Part shown: piece by piece, positions 1 to 7,440 of the stretch | Layout: each line of letters begins with the position of its first letter | Numbering within the stretch: position 1 is the stretch's first letter | Source of the DNA: an uncultured archaeon | Lineage (GTDB): Archaea; Thermoproteota; Nitrososphaeria; Nitrososphaerales; Nitrosopumilaceae | Direction of reading: 5' to 3' | Assembly (NCBI GenBank): GCA_950073955.1 | Contig: CATMRH010000002.1 | Span: forward strand, 1 to 29,166 | Length of the DNA: 29,166 bases | Position numbers and translations under genes: made by a program | The notes under the pieces: model-generated | Database searches by the model: none | The model's input: only the letters and a program-made list of their open reading frames with translations | What the model was told of the DNA's origin: nothing

Positions 1-5
1 GGAGG
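1..5 (+). promoter_or_regulatory. Shine-Dalgarno site for the first gene
   Basis: GGAGG lies 10 bases before the ATG at 16. A true ribosome-binding site implies a leadered transcript, so the gene probably belongs to an operon that begins left of the window. Many other genes here look leaderless instead. Confidence 0.6.
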
Positions 6-15
6 TTTTAGCATA

Positions 16-1320
16 ATGAATCTTAAACTCTTGTTGCCATTATTTGTAATTGGACTTGTACCATTTGTTTTTGATAATTCTTTTGCTCAAATTTCCTCTA
101 GTGGATTTGGTGATTCACCTTTTGAAAGAGACTTTGGAGATGTCAAATTTTTAAAAGCACACTTTGGTACACTAAATCAAAAAATCGAAATTGAAGGAGG
201 AGATAATAATGTTCCATTTACAGTTGTATTTGCAAATGTAGGAACTCAAGATATTACTGGAATCAAAGGTCAATTATCATTACCAATGGGTTTTTCTGCA
301 TCTGCTGGTCCAAGCATAATTCGTGCTGCCAGCAACTCAAATTCAATAGCAGGAGAAAGTTTTCATCTGACTTTTTTTGTAAATATCGATAAAAGCGTAA
401 AAATTCAACAGTATCCTGGAAGTGTAAAAGTTGATTATTCTAGATTAAGAGAATCTGGAGTTCGAACCTCATTTGAAGATTTTAATTTCCTAGTAACAGG
501 TGATAGTGTGATAAATGTTAGAGCAATAGAACCATTTCTTATATCTTTGAGGTCTAATAATGTAGTAATTGAAATTGCAAATGATGGAACTGCTCCAATT
601 TCTGGTATAGATATTACTGTAACTAACACACAAACAGAACTTGCATCAACATCGTCATCAACTACTAATATGGAAAATGTTATTATTTTAGAATCAAACT
701 GGGATATTGGAAACATTGCTCCAAAGTCAAGTAGATTACTTACTACAACAGTATATGTTCCTGAAGGACTTAAAGGTGATACTCTACGAATTCCTTTATC
801 TATTTCATACTATAATGCACATGGTGATCAACAAACGATTTCAAAGATTGTTGATTTTTACATTAAAGGGTTGATTGATCTTCGTGTTTTCAATGTAGAT
901 GTAATTGAATTATCTGGCACACAAATGGTTATTGGAGAAATCATTAATGAAGGAAATGCTGATGGGCTGTTTGGTTTTGTAACTATTGATCCTCGCGGAA
1001 ATTCTAATATCAAATCAAATACTCAATTCATTGATGAGATTGAGATTGATGCACCTGTACCATTTAATTTGCCAATAGAATTTGATGGCAAAACAAAATA
1101 TGGAGAACACGACATTACTATTACTGTAAGATACAAAGATAGTATTAGAGATGAGATCTTTCTAACTTACGATACGACAATCTTTGTTAAAGAACCATCA
1201 AACGGTAATGAATCTAGTCTTGATCCAACAACGATAATTATTCCAATTATTTTGGTGATAGGAGCAGGAATTTACATAATGCGTAGGCGTAAAAAAGCAG
1301 CAATTGAAGCCAGCAATTAA
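16..1320 (+). CDS. Secreted, membrane-anchored S-layer-like protein (COG1361-type)
   Basis: A 434-residue protein with an N-terminal signal peptide (about residues 1-25, ending FAQ) and one C-terminal transmembrane helix (about 405-425) followed by a basic RRRKK stop-transfer tail. It should therefore sit outside the cell, anchored at its C-terminus. The ectodomain has at least three repeats of a beta-sandwich pattern of the CARDB/NEW3 kind, with signatures like VFANVGTQDITG (near 70), EIANDGTAPISG (near 187) and EIINEGNADGLFG (near 310). Such proteins are often encoded next to ABC export systems or form part of the cell surface, but the partner would be outside the window. The start is supported by GGAGG 10 bases upstream. 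The exact role is unknown. Confidence 0.75.
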   Translation: MNLKLLLPLFVIGLVPFVFDNSFAQISSSGFGDSPFERDFGDVKFLKAHFGTLNQKIEIEGGDNNVPFTVVFANVGTQDITGIKGQLSLPMGFSASAGPSIIRAASNSNSIAGESFHLTFFVNIDKSVKIQQYPGSVKVDYSRLRESGVRTSFEDFNFLVTGDSVINVRAIEPFLISLRSNNVVIEIANDGTAPISGIDITVTNTQTELASTSSSTTNMENVIILESNWDIGNIAPKSSRLLTTTVYVPEGLKGDTLRIPLSISYYNAHGDQQTISKIVDFYIKGLIDLRVFNVDVIELSGTQMVIGEIINEGNADGLFGFVTIDPRGNSNIKSNTQFIDEIEIDAPVPFNLPIEFDGKTKYGEHDITITVRYKDSIRDEIFLTYDTTIFVKEPSNGNESSLDPTTIIIPIILVIGAGIYIMRRRKKAAIEASN

Positions 1321-1358
1321 ATTTCAAATCTAAAACAGGAAAATAAGGTCAATTTAAA

Positions 1359-1691
1359 TTGAAATCAAGTATTGTTGTTCTAATTTCAGTTTTAGCTGTT
1401 GGGAGTATTGTAATTTTTCTAGGTTTTCTTACAAATCAAGAATATATCGAGATCTCTGAAATCTCTAGTCAATATGAAAATTTAGAGAAATACAAGAATG
1501 AATTAGAAAAACTCAATCAATACAATCAACAAATCCTAAAAGCACTAGAAGAACAATTCAAAAACTCTAACAGTATCAATCTAGATCAACTAAATGAAGA
1601 AATCGAAGTAATAAAACGAGTTGTTAATGAAAGCAAGGAAGAACTTGAACAAGTAATCCAAAAATTATCCCAAATTGAGTCCGAACCCTGA
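1359..1691 (+). CDS. Small membrane-anchored coiled-coil protein
   Basis: A 110-residue protein starting at TTG. An in-frame stop at 1344-1346 rules out a longer form, and the hydrophobic segment follows the TTG directly. Residues about 4-25 form one transmembrane helix. The rest is a highly charged Glu/Lys/Gln/Asn-rich region with heptad-like spacing of Leu and Ile, so a long coiled coil is likely, projecting from the membrane. It lies 38 bases after the surface-protein gene on the same strand and may be co-transcribed with it. No family is recognised; a structural or scaffolding role is a guess. Confidence 0.6.
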   Translation: MKSSIVVLISVLAVGSIVIFLGFLTNQEYIEISEISSQYENLEKYKNELEKLNQYNQQILKALEEQFKNSNSINLDQLNEEIEVIKRVVNESKEELEQVIQKLSQIESEP

Positions 1692-1700
1692 TCTAATACT

Positions 1701-1721
1701 AATTTCCAGTTTTGGGAAATT
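1701..1721 (+). terminator. Possible stem-loop after the coiled-coil gene
   Basis: AATTTCC (1701-1707) and GGAAATT (1715-1721) form a 7-bp stem with a 7-base loop, 10 bases after the stop codon. No long T run follows, so termination is only a suggestion. Confidence 0.3.
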
Positions 1722-1763
1722 TACATCATAATTATATTCTATCTTACGGATGTACTGTTGGGT

Positions 1764-1832
1764 ATGGCAAAGGGTGTATTTCTCTTTCTAGTAGGAAGTT
1801 TAGTAGGATTTATCACAACACCCCTTCTCTGA
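1764..1832 (+). CDS. Possible 22-residue hydrophobic membrane peptide
   Basis: A short open frame from ATG at 1764 to TGA at 1830-1832. It begins MAKG and then consists of one hydrophobic stretch (LFLVGSLVGF) long enough to cross a membrane. An AT-rich TATA-like element (AATTATATT, about 1729-1737) lies roughly 30 bases upstream, the spacing expected for a leaderless or nearly leaderless archaeal mRNA. It fills most of an otherwise empty gap between two genes. It is too short for statistical support from composition alone and could be chance. Confidence 0.3.
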   Translation: MAKGVFLFLVGSLVGFITTPLL

Positions 1833-1851
1833 ACATTTTCTAGACCGTAAG

Positions 1852-1859
1852 ATTATAAG
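1852..1859 (+). promoter_or_regulatory. TATA box for the gene at 1881
   Basis: ATTATAAG is centred about 26 bases before the ATG at 1881. With usual archaeal spacing, transcription would start at or next to the A of the start codon, giving a leaderless mRNA. Confidence 0.55.
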
Positions 1860-1880
1860 CAATTACTATATCTTGCGATC

Positions 1881-2264
1881 ATGCCAGGTGATGAAATTGA
1901 AGTTCCAAAGGAATTACGAGAATTCATGCTAGAAGAAGCAGAAGAAACCTTTCTTGGAAAAAAAAATGGAGCATACAAACAATATCGTTATGGTAATTTA
2001 CACATTAGAGAATATGATGAAAAGTTTCTCGTTCATATTGATAAAATTGATCCTAGAACAGATCCAATTGGACATTTAGTTCATGATGCACCTGAAGTCT
2101 TAATCGGTTTAGCATGTGCAATTTTTGGTGGTTCACAAATTACAAAAAAGTTTCTTAATAAAAAATCAAAAAAGACAACTCTTATTTCTAGTTTGATCTC
2201 ATCAATCATTTCTGGATATTTAGGATATACAATAACAAAAAAAATTAAAAACTATTTGGAGTAA
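1881..2264 (+). CDS. Conserved-looking hypothetical membrane protein
   Basis: A 127-residue protein with an acidic soluble N-terminal part (about 1-70) and two hydrophobic segments at about residues 73-88 and 100-118, separated by a lysine-rich loop. The N-terminal part contains the pattern YKQYRYGNLHIREYDEKF, which looks like a small beta-rich fold, but I recognise no family. The start is supported by a TATA box 26 bases upstream. The gene is followed after 5 bases by the ABC1 kinase gene, so the two are probably one operon and this protein may act with that kinase at the membrane. Confidence 0.7.
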   Translation: MPGDEIEVPKELREFMLEEAEETFLGKKNGAYKQYRYGNLHIREYDEKFLVHIDKIDPRTDPIGHLVHDAPEVLIGLACAIFGGSQITKKFLNKKSKKTTLISSLISSIISGYLGYTITKKIKNYLE

Positions 2265-2269
2265 ATTTT

Positions 2270-3814
2270 ATGTATACTATTAGAACCATTCAAATATTCA
2301 TTAAACTTTTACCATCAATTTTTGCATTACGTAGAGATAGAAAAAAATGGATTCATCAGGAGAAAACAGAAATAAATTCAGAGCAATTTCGTAAAAATGC
2401 TCGTAAAGTACTTGATACATTCATCTCATTAGGACCTGTCTACATTAAATTGGGACAATGGCTTTCTTCTAGAGCAGATATCTTACCTCAACCTTATCTA
2501 GAAGAACTTGCAAAACTTCAGGATAGTGTTCCTCCTGCTCCTTTTGATCAAATAAAACCAATAATTGAAAAAGATCTTGGACCAATTAATGAAAAATTTG
2601 ACGAAATAGATTCTAATTGTATTTCAGGTGCATCATTAGGACAAGTCTATCGAGGTTCAATTTCTGGTCAGCAAGTTGCCATAAAAGTAAAAAGACCTGG
2701 CATTGAAAAAGTTGTAGCAAAAGATCTTAAAGTTTTAAAAAAAATTCTTCCGGTAGCATTAAGATTTGTTGATCCAAACTTACGATATTCAGCAAAAGCT
2801 ATGCTATCTCAATTTATTGAGACTATTCACGAAGAAATGGATTATACCATTGAATCTAAAAATCTTAAAAAAATCAAAAAAGATATGGAAAAAAACACCA
2901 AAATAATTGTACCCTCAGTTTTTGATGATTTTTCCTCAAAAAACGTCCTAACAATGGAATATCTTCCAGGGATCAAAGTTACGAATGTACAGGCTCTTGA
3001 TGAGAAGGGAATTGATAGAGAACAACTAGTCATTGATGTTCATAAGGTGTTTTTTACCATGCTTCTCAAACACTCAATTTTTCATGCAGACCCTCATCCT
3101 GGAAACATATCAGTAACTGATGATGGGAAACTCATCTTGTATGACTATGGAATGGTCGGACGGATGAATAATGAAACAAGATTCAAGCTAATCAGATTAT
3201 ATCTTGCACTAGTTGAAAAAAACCCTCCAAGAGTTGTTAATGCTATGATTGATCTTGGAATGTTAATTCCTGGATACAATAGATCAGTAATTGAAAAGGG
3301 AATAGAACTCTCAATTCGTGCTATGCATGGAAACAAGCCTGATGAAATGGAAGTGCAAAGCTTGATGGAGCTTGCAAATCAAACTATGAGTAAATTTCCA
3401 TTTATGCTGCCAAAAAACTTGGCTTTGTATATGAGAATGGCATCAATAATTGAGGGAATCTACAAAACACACAATGTTGATTTCAAGTTTGTTCAAGTCC
3501 TAAAAAATATACTTGAAGAAGAAAACCTGATTCCAAGAGCATATGTTGAAGAATTAAAGATCTCCTTTTCTAATTTCTCAAAATCAATTGATACTATACT
3601 TCGAATTGGACCAGAGATGAAAGAACTCATGGATGAAGCTCAGATCTATATGAAAAAAAGGACACCTATGGTTTTAATCAGTGGAAGTATATTTGCATCT
3701 GCAATTTTCATTGGTTCAATATTTTTATATCAATCAAGTGAATTTCTTGGTTTAGTTGGAATGATCAGTTCTGGCTTAATAATGACAGTTTCAGGACTGT
3801 TTAGAAAATATTAG
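2270..3814 (+). CDS. ABC1/UbiB (AarF/ADCK) family atypical kinase
   Basis: A 514-residue member of the UbiB protein-kinase-like family. The diagnostic KxGQ motif is at residues 60-63 (KLGQ), followed by the ASLGQVYR glycine/alanine-rich loop near 125 and the ATP-binding lysine in VAIKVKRPG. The catalytic segment HADPHPGN is at 272-279 and DYG (DFG equivalent) at 292-294. Two hydrophobic helices at the C-terminus (about 467-510) anchor it in the membrane. Family members support isoprenoid quinone synthesis or lipid homeostasis through ATPase activity. In an organism of this kind menaquinone or lipid metabolism is a plausible target, but that is inference. It ends one base from the convergent Hsp20 gene. 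Confidence 0.92.
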   Translation: MYTIRTIQIFIKLLPSIFALRRDRKKWIHQEKTEINSEQFRKNARKVLDTFISLGPVYIKLGQWLSSRADILPQPYLEELAKLQDSVPPAPFDQIKPIIEKDLGPINEKFDEIDSNCISGASLGQVYRGSISGQQVAIKVKRPGIEKVVAKDLKVLKKILPVALRFVDPNLRYSAKAMLSQFIETIHEEMDYTIESKNLKKIKKDMEKNTKIIVPSVFDDFSSKNVLTMEYLPGIKVTNVQALDEKGIDREQLVIDVHKVFFTMLLKHSIFHADPHPGNISVTDDGKLILYDYGMVGRMNNETRFKLIRLYLALVEKNPPRVVNAMIDLGMLIPGYNRSVIEKGIELSIRAMHGNKPDEMEVQSLMELANQTMSKFPFMLPKNLALYMRMASIIEGIYKTHNVDFKFVQVLKNILEEENLIPRAYVEELKISFSNFSKSIDTILRIGPEMKELMDEAQIYMKKRTPMVLISGSIFASAIFIGSIFLYQSSEFLGLVGMISSGLIMTVSGLFRKY

Positions 3815-3815
3815 A

Positions 3816-4196
3816 TTACTCAATTGAGATATTCTTTGCTTTTTTTGTTACAGGAATAATTAGTGTAAGAATTCCATTTTGGTATTTTGCTGATTCAATT
3901 TTTTCTTCTCCTTGTTTAATATCAATTGGAAGCCTAATTTTTTTATCTATCACATTTGGTCTTTGATTTGAAATTAGTGATTCTGATTCCTTTTCATCAA
4001 TTGTTTTTTGAGCTTTGATAGAAAGAATATTACCACATAAAGTCAATTCAATATCTTTTTTGGCAAATCCTGGAATATCAATTACCACTTTAAGGCTATC
4101 TTCATTTAGATGCATATCAATTGGTGGTAACACAAATTCATAGAATTCTCTGGATTTATTTCCAATTTCTTTCATTACTTCTTTAACAAGTCCCAT
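3816..4196 (-). CDS. Small heat-shock protein, Hsp20/alpha-crystallin family
   Basis: A 126-residue ATP-independent chaperone. The alpha-crystallin domain spans about residues 27-118, with the core patterns VVIDIPGFAKKDIEL and KYQNGILTLIIPV. The C-terminal ISI fits the IXI motif that docks neighbouring subunits in the oligomer. The frame is open for 22 more codons upstream, but I chose the ATG at 4196. A TATA box at 4222-4228 places the transcription start near 4200, which would exclude the longer form, and the extra residues do not resemble the family. The gene converges on the ABC1 kinase gene with one base between stop codons. Confidence 0.9.
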   Translation of the reverse strand: MGLVKEVMKEIGNKSREFYEFVLPPIDMHLNEDSLKVVIDIPGFAKKDIELTLCGNILSIKAQKTIDEKESESLISNQRPNVIDKKIRLPIDIKQGEEKIESAKYQNGILTLIIPVTKKAKNISIE

Positions 4197-4221
4197 TTTA
4201 TGATATATCCTCAATTTTTGG

Positions 4222-4228
4222 TTATAAA
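4222..4228 (-). promoter_or_regulatory. TATA box for Hsp20 gene
   Basis: The minus strand reads TTTATAA, centred about 29 bases before the ATG at 4196. This predicts a leader of only a few bases and decides the start codon of the Hsp20 gene. Confidence 0.5.
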
Positions 4229-4301
4229 CCTTATAGGTTTCAGCAAAATTTATTCCACACACTTGAATTTAGTATGAAAATATTTTTAGTAACAAAAAAG
4301 T

Positions 4302-4427
4302 TTAGAATTTTTTAGAACTTCCTTCAAGAATTCCAGAATCCCCATGTATTCTATCTATATGTTTTGAAAGATCTTCTTTACTCTCAAATATTGATTCACA
4401 GTAAGGACATGAATATGTATCAGCCAT
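4302..4427 (-). CDS. 41-residue single C2H2 zinc-finger protein
   Basis: A short gene with a textbook C2H2 finger: CPYC (residues 7-10), then 12 residues containing the usual Phe and Leu, then HIDRIH (23-28). Spacing is C-x2-C-x12-H-x4-H. A short Ser/Lys tail follows. A TATA-like element (AATTTAATAG on the minus strand, 4449-4458) is about 27 bases before the ATG, so the mRNA is probably leaderless. One-finger microproteins may bind nucleic acid or partner proteins; the target is unknown. It lies between the Hsp20 gene (same strand, 105 bases downstream) and the divergent thymidylate kinase-like gene. The finger spacing makes this a real gene despite its length. Confidence 0.8.
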   Translation of the reverse strand: MADTYSCPYCESIFESKEDLSKHIDRIHGDSGILEGSSKKF

Positions 4428-4448
4428 AATGATAAATCGGTAAAGTGT

Positions 4449-4458
4449 CTATTAAATT
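4449..4458 (-). promoter_or_regulatory. TATA-like box for zinc-finger gene
   Basis: The minus strand reads AATTTAATAG. The spacing predicts a start of transcription near 4429, two bases before the ATG. Confidence 0.4.
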
Positions 4459-4519
4459 ATTTGAAAATTATCAAACATGATAGATTTTTAATCAATTAAT
4501 TTCTCTATTTTGATGACTT

Positions 4520-5101
4520 ATGATAATTGTAATTGAAGGTGGAGATCAAGCAGGAAAATTAACGCAATCAACTTTATTGGAAAAAGCGCTTAAAAAAAGA
4601 AAGATCAAAACTAAAGTATTTCATTTCCCCGACTACAAAACTCCGATAGGAAAAGAAATCAGAAAATATTTAGATGGAAAAAGAAAATTTCCTCCTCAAG
4701 TAATTCATTGTCTTTTGGCTGCTAATAGATGGGAAAAACTAAATGAAATTTTGGTGGCCCAAGAAAAAAATTCTGTTCTAATAATGAATCGTTATTATCA
4801 TTCTAATCTGGTTTACGGCATAGCAAACGGTATGAAGCAAAAATGGCTTGATAATCTAGATGCTGGTCTTCCAAAAGGTGATCTTGTAATTTTACTTGAT
4901 GTTACACAAAAAGAATCATTTCGTAGACAGAAAACTCATAGAGACAAGTTCGAAAAAAATGAAGAATTTTTAAGAAAAATCTCTAAAATCTATAAAATAA
5001 CTGCTAAGAAAAAACATTGGGAAATAATTGATGCATCAAAGTCTAAACAAAAAATACATGAAGAAATTTTGAAGAAATTATCAAAGAAAATAAGACTATG
5101 A
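4520..5101 (+). CDS. tmk: Thymidylate kinase-like protein (eukaryote-type dTMP kinase)
   Basis: A 193-residue P-loop nucleotide kinase expected to convert dTMP to dTDP. The pattern resembles eukaryotic TMPK: EGGDQAGKLTQ at 6-16 (P-loop), FPDYKTPIGKEIRKYL at 36-51, LLAANRWE at 65-72, then NRYYHSNLVYG at 90-100. Two key positions are unusual. The Walker A residue after the lysine, normally Ser/Thr, is Leu14, and the DR(Y) motif reads NR(Y) with Asn90. The lid region has several Arg/Lys residues (SFRRQKTHRDKF). The stop codon overlaps the start of the HD phosphohydrolase gene in ATGA, and UMP kinase follows, so a pyrimidine nucleotide role fits. Full activity is not certain given the substitutions. 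Confidence 0.82.
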   Translation: MIIVIEGGDQAGKLTQSTLLEKALKKRKIKTKVFHFPDYKTPIGKEIRKYLDGKRKFPPQVIHCLLAANRWEKLNEILVAQEKNSVLIMNRYYHSNLVYGIANGMKQKWLDNLDAGLPKGDLVILLDVTQKESFRRQKTHRDKFEKNEEFLRKISKIYKITAKKKHWEIIDASKSKQKIHEEILKKLSKKIRL

Positions 5102-6333
5102 AAAAAAATTATGTAGACATAATTGATCCAATTCATGATTTCATTCGTGTATATGAACATGAGATATCAATAATTGACAAACCTATTTTTCAAAGATTAA
5201 GACGCATTAGACAGCTTTCTGGTGCTCATTTGACATATCCGGCAGCTCAACATACGAGATTTGAGCATTCATTGGGAGTTATGCACATTGCTAGTCTAGC
5301 AGGTCATGCATTAAATGAAAAAGGAATTTTCAAATCAGATGACATTGAAATCCTTAGGTTAGCTGGCCTCTTACATGACATAGGACATGGACCATTTTCT
5401 CATCTTTTTGAGGAAATCATCCAAGAAAAGAAAATTTCACATGAAGACTATGGTAAAGAAATTATTCTAAAATCTGAAATTGGTGACGTTTTATCAAAAA
5501 ACGGCTTTGACAAAAAACTAATTACAAGAATTGCCTTTGGAAATTCTAAATTTCAATTCATGAATGAAATTGTTTCAGGTACACTTAGTGCAGATATGAT
5601 GGACTATTTACTTAGAGATGGTTATTTTACAGGAGCAGAACATGCAAAAATTGATCATAAAAGAATCACTCAATCACTTGATGTACATCAGAAAAAACTA
5701 GCCTTGGAACGTTCAGCATTATATTCTTTTGAATCAATGATGTATTCTAGATATCAAATGTTCAAGGCAGTCTATTTTCACAAAACTGTAAGAGCTGCAG
5801 AAGTTATGCTGATTGAAGCATTAAGATTATCTGATGACGAATTTGGTTTTACTAGTTTTAATCTAAATGAATACGTTAAACTCACAGATGAATATGTTTT
5901 ATCTAGTCTAATCTCATCGAAATCTTCAAAATTAAAACGTGCTAGACAATTTGCACAAGATTATCAAAATAGGAAATTGTTGAAATGTGTGTTTGAGAGA
6001 ATCTTGACTAGCAGAACTAACTTGAAAAAAACACGAACTGATGAACTCAGAACTTCGATCTCTAAAAAATCTAAAGTTGATGAGAATGAAATTTTTGTAG
6101 ATAGTTCTGTTACTCCATCAATTCCACTCACACCATCCAAAAACGAATCCAAATCTATTATTTTGATTACAAATGATAATGGAAAATTCTCTGCAAAAGA
6201 GATGCTAATTTCAGAAATCCCTGCGGTTTCAGCAATTTCTGGATTCATGAATATCCTAAGAATCTATACCCATCAAAAGAACAGAAAAAAAGTTGAAATT
6301 GCCGCAAAATCAATCCTTGGTGGTCTAAAGTGA
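5098..6333 (+). CDS. HD-domain phosphohydrolase (COG1078, SAMHD1/dNTPase-like)
   Basis: A 411-residue metal-dependent HD-superfamily protein. The metal-site residues line up with SAMHD1-like enzymes: RFEHSLGV with His57, LLHDIGHGPFSH with His93-Asp94, and SADMMDYLLRD with Asp166 as probable last ligand. The close match to the TRFEHSLG and HDIGHGPFSH patterns suggests hydrolysis of (d)NTPs or a related nucleotide. The C-terminal region (about 270-360) is less conserved, with a polar Ser/Thr/Lys-rich linker, and may be regulatory. It overlaps tmk (ATGA) upstream and pyrH (GTGA) downstream, which ties it to nucleotide pool control. Substrate cannot be read from the sequence. Confidence 0.88.
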   Translation: MKKNYVDIIDPIHDFIRVYEHEISIIDKPIFQRLRRIRQLSGAHLTYPAAQHTRFEHSLGVMHIASLAGHALNEKGIFKSDDIEILRLAGLLHDIGHGPFSHLFEEIIQEKKISHEDYGKEIILKSEIGDVLSKNGFDKKLITRIAFGNSKFQFMNEIVSGTLSADMMDYLLRDGYFTGAEHAKIDHKRITQSLDVHQKKLALERSALYSFESMMYSRYQMFKAVYFHKTVRAAEVMLIEALRLSDDEFGFTSFNLNEYVKLTDEYVLSSLISSKSSKLKRARQFAQDYQNRKLLKCVFERILTSRTNLKKTRTDELRTSISKKSKVDENEIFVDSSVTPSIPLTPSKNESKSIILITNDNGKFSAKEMLISEIPAVSAISGFMNILRIYTHQKNRKKVEIAAKSILGGLK

Positions 6334-7013
6334 AAAAGAGAATTGTTATCAAATTATCTGGAAGAGTTTTTGGTGCAGATAATGTCAAAGTACTAAAAGA
6401 CTATGCTGAATTTCTAGTAAAAATAAGTAAAATTTGCCAACCAATTGTTGTTGCAGGTGGTGGACACATTGCACGACATTATATTTCTCATGCAAGGTCT
6501 TCTGGCGCGGATGAATCTACTCTTGATGAACTTGGAATTGAAATTTCAAGACTCAACGCAAAACTATTGATTTATGCTCTTAAGAACAGAGCATATTCAC
6601 ATCCACCAACTACTTTACAAGAAGTTAGACATGCAGTAGATGATGGATTAATAGTTGTAACAGGCGGTTTACATCCAGGCCAAAGCACAAATGGTACTGC
6701 TGCATTAATTGCTGAAAAAGTACATGCTGAACAATTCCTTAACGCTACTGATGTTGATGGAGTCTATGATAGGGATCCAAACAAATTCAAAAAAGCAAAA
6801 AAATTCAAACGGATTGAACTAAAAAATTTGAAAAAAATGTTGATTCATGAAGATTCTCTTGCAGGAGGCTATGACTTGATGGATATTCTTGCTCTAAAAA
6901 TCATTGAACGCTCTAAAATCAAAACAAGAATCATAAAAGCTGATCCAAAAATTATTGAAAAGGCCATAAAGGGTGACAATGTAGGTACAGAAATTATTCT
7001 TTCTTCAAAATAA
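6330..7013 (+). CDS. pyrH: Uridylate (UMP) kinase
   Basis: A 227-residue amino-acid-kinase-fold enzyme that phosphorylates UMP to UDP in pyrimidine synthesis. Motifs are KRIVIKLSGRVFG at the N-terminus, VVAGGGHIARHY near 40, VTGGLHPGQSTNGTAA near 110, and FLNATDVDGVYDRDP near 135, all typical of archaeal PyrH. Length is normal. It starts at GTG, which overlaps the TGA of the HD phosphohydrolase (GTGA), so translation is probably coupled. The gene ends immediately before the stop codon of the convergent gene at 7014, with no spacer. Confidence 0.93.
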   Translation: MKKRIVIKLSGRVFGADNVKVLKDYAEFLVKISKICQPIVVAGGGHIARHYISHARSSGADESTLDELGIEISRLNAKLLIYALKNRAYSHPPTTLQEVRHAVDDGLIVVTGGLHPGQSTNGTAALIAEKVHAEQFLNATDVDGVYDRDPNKFKKAKKFKRIELKNLKKMLIHEDSLAGGYDLMDILALKIIERSKIKTRIIKADPKIIEKAIKGDNVGTEIILSSK

Positions 7014-7370
7014 TTATTCAGAAATTTTGTTTTGAACTGTTGGTCTTGTTTCAGACCAGATCTGAATTTCTTTTCCTGAATATTCAGGAATTCCTGATTC
7101 TCGAAGTTTTTTGAAAATTGATATCGCTTCTTCTTTTTTCACTGTCTTTGATTGAGCTTTTGTAAATCCATCTTTATCTACAATTATTGCCACATCCCCA
7201 CCTTCAGAACTAATCACAGCAGTAAATTCTTCCTCTCCAACTGGTTGAAATTTTCCATCAACTTTTTTGGTTGTCAAAGTCAACATCCCAAATCCAGCTG
7301 CTTCAAACATCTTCATTTGTGATTTACTTGCTCTTTGTTTTCCTTGTTGTACTGCTTGGAAGTATTGCAT
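7014..7370 (-). CDS. Hypothetical protein, 118 residues
   Basis: A small soluble alpha/beta protein with no recognised family. The N-terminus is a helix rich in Gln/Lys (QYFQAVQQGKQRASKSQ), followed by alternating strands (GMLTLTTKKV, EFTAVISS, DVAIIVDKDG) and a Lys/Glu-rich helix. The frame is open 14 codons further upstream, but I start at the ATG at 7370. A TATA-like element on the minus strand (7391-7400) puts the transcription start at about 7370, making the mRNA leaderless. A GGAGG at 7383-7387 would then lie upstream of the transcript and not act as a ribosome-binding site. It abuts pyrH tail to tail and is divergent from the LEA14-like gene. Confidence 0.65.
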   Translation of the reverse strand: MQYFQAVQQGKQRASKSQMKMFEAAGFGMLTLTTKKVDGKFQPVGEEEFTAVISSEGGDVAIIVDKDGFTKAQSKTVKKEEAISIFKKLRESGIPEYSGKEIQIWSETRPTVQNKISE

Positions 7371-7390
7371 GATTTTTTTCTGCCTCCAAT

Positions 7391-7400
7391 AGTATAATAA
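7391..7400 (-). promoter_or_regulatory. TATA-like box for gene at 7014-7370
   Basis: The minus strand reads TTATTATACT, centred 25 bases before the ATG at 7370. It lies only about 18 bases from the TATA box of the divergent gene, so the two promoters share a 70-base gap. Confidence 0.4.
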
Positions 7401-7410
7401 CCATCTTAAC

Positions 7411-7418
7411 ATTTAAGA
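7411..7418 (+). promoter_or_regulatory. TATA box for LEA14-like gene
   Basis: ATTTAAGA is centred about 26 bases before the ATG at 7441, predicting a leaderless mRNA. Confidence 0.45.
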
Positions 7419-7440
7419 TATCTAAAGTGAAGCAAAAATA

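Noticed and set aside
460..480. GTTCGAACC stretch resembling a tRNA T-loop
   Set aside because: It lies inside the first coding gene, with no matching acceptor or anticodon stems.
4197..4262. Upstream ATG extending Hsp20 by 22 residues
   Set aside because: The TATA box for the gene lies inside the extension, and those residues do not match the family.
7383..7387. GGAGG on the minus strand as ribosome-binding site for the gene at 7014-7370
   Set aside because: The predicted transcript start is at about 7370, so the GGAGG would not be in the mRNA; its 12-base spacing is also long.
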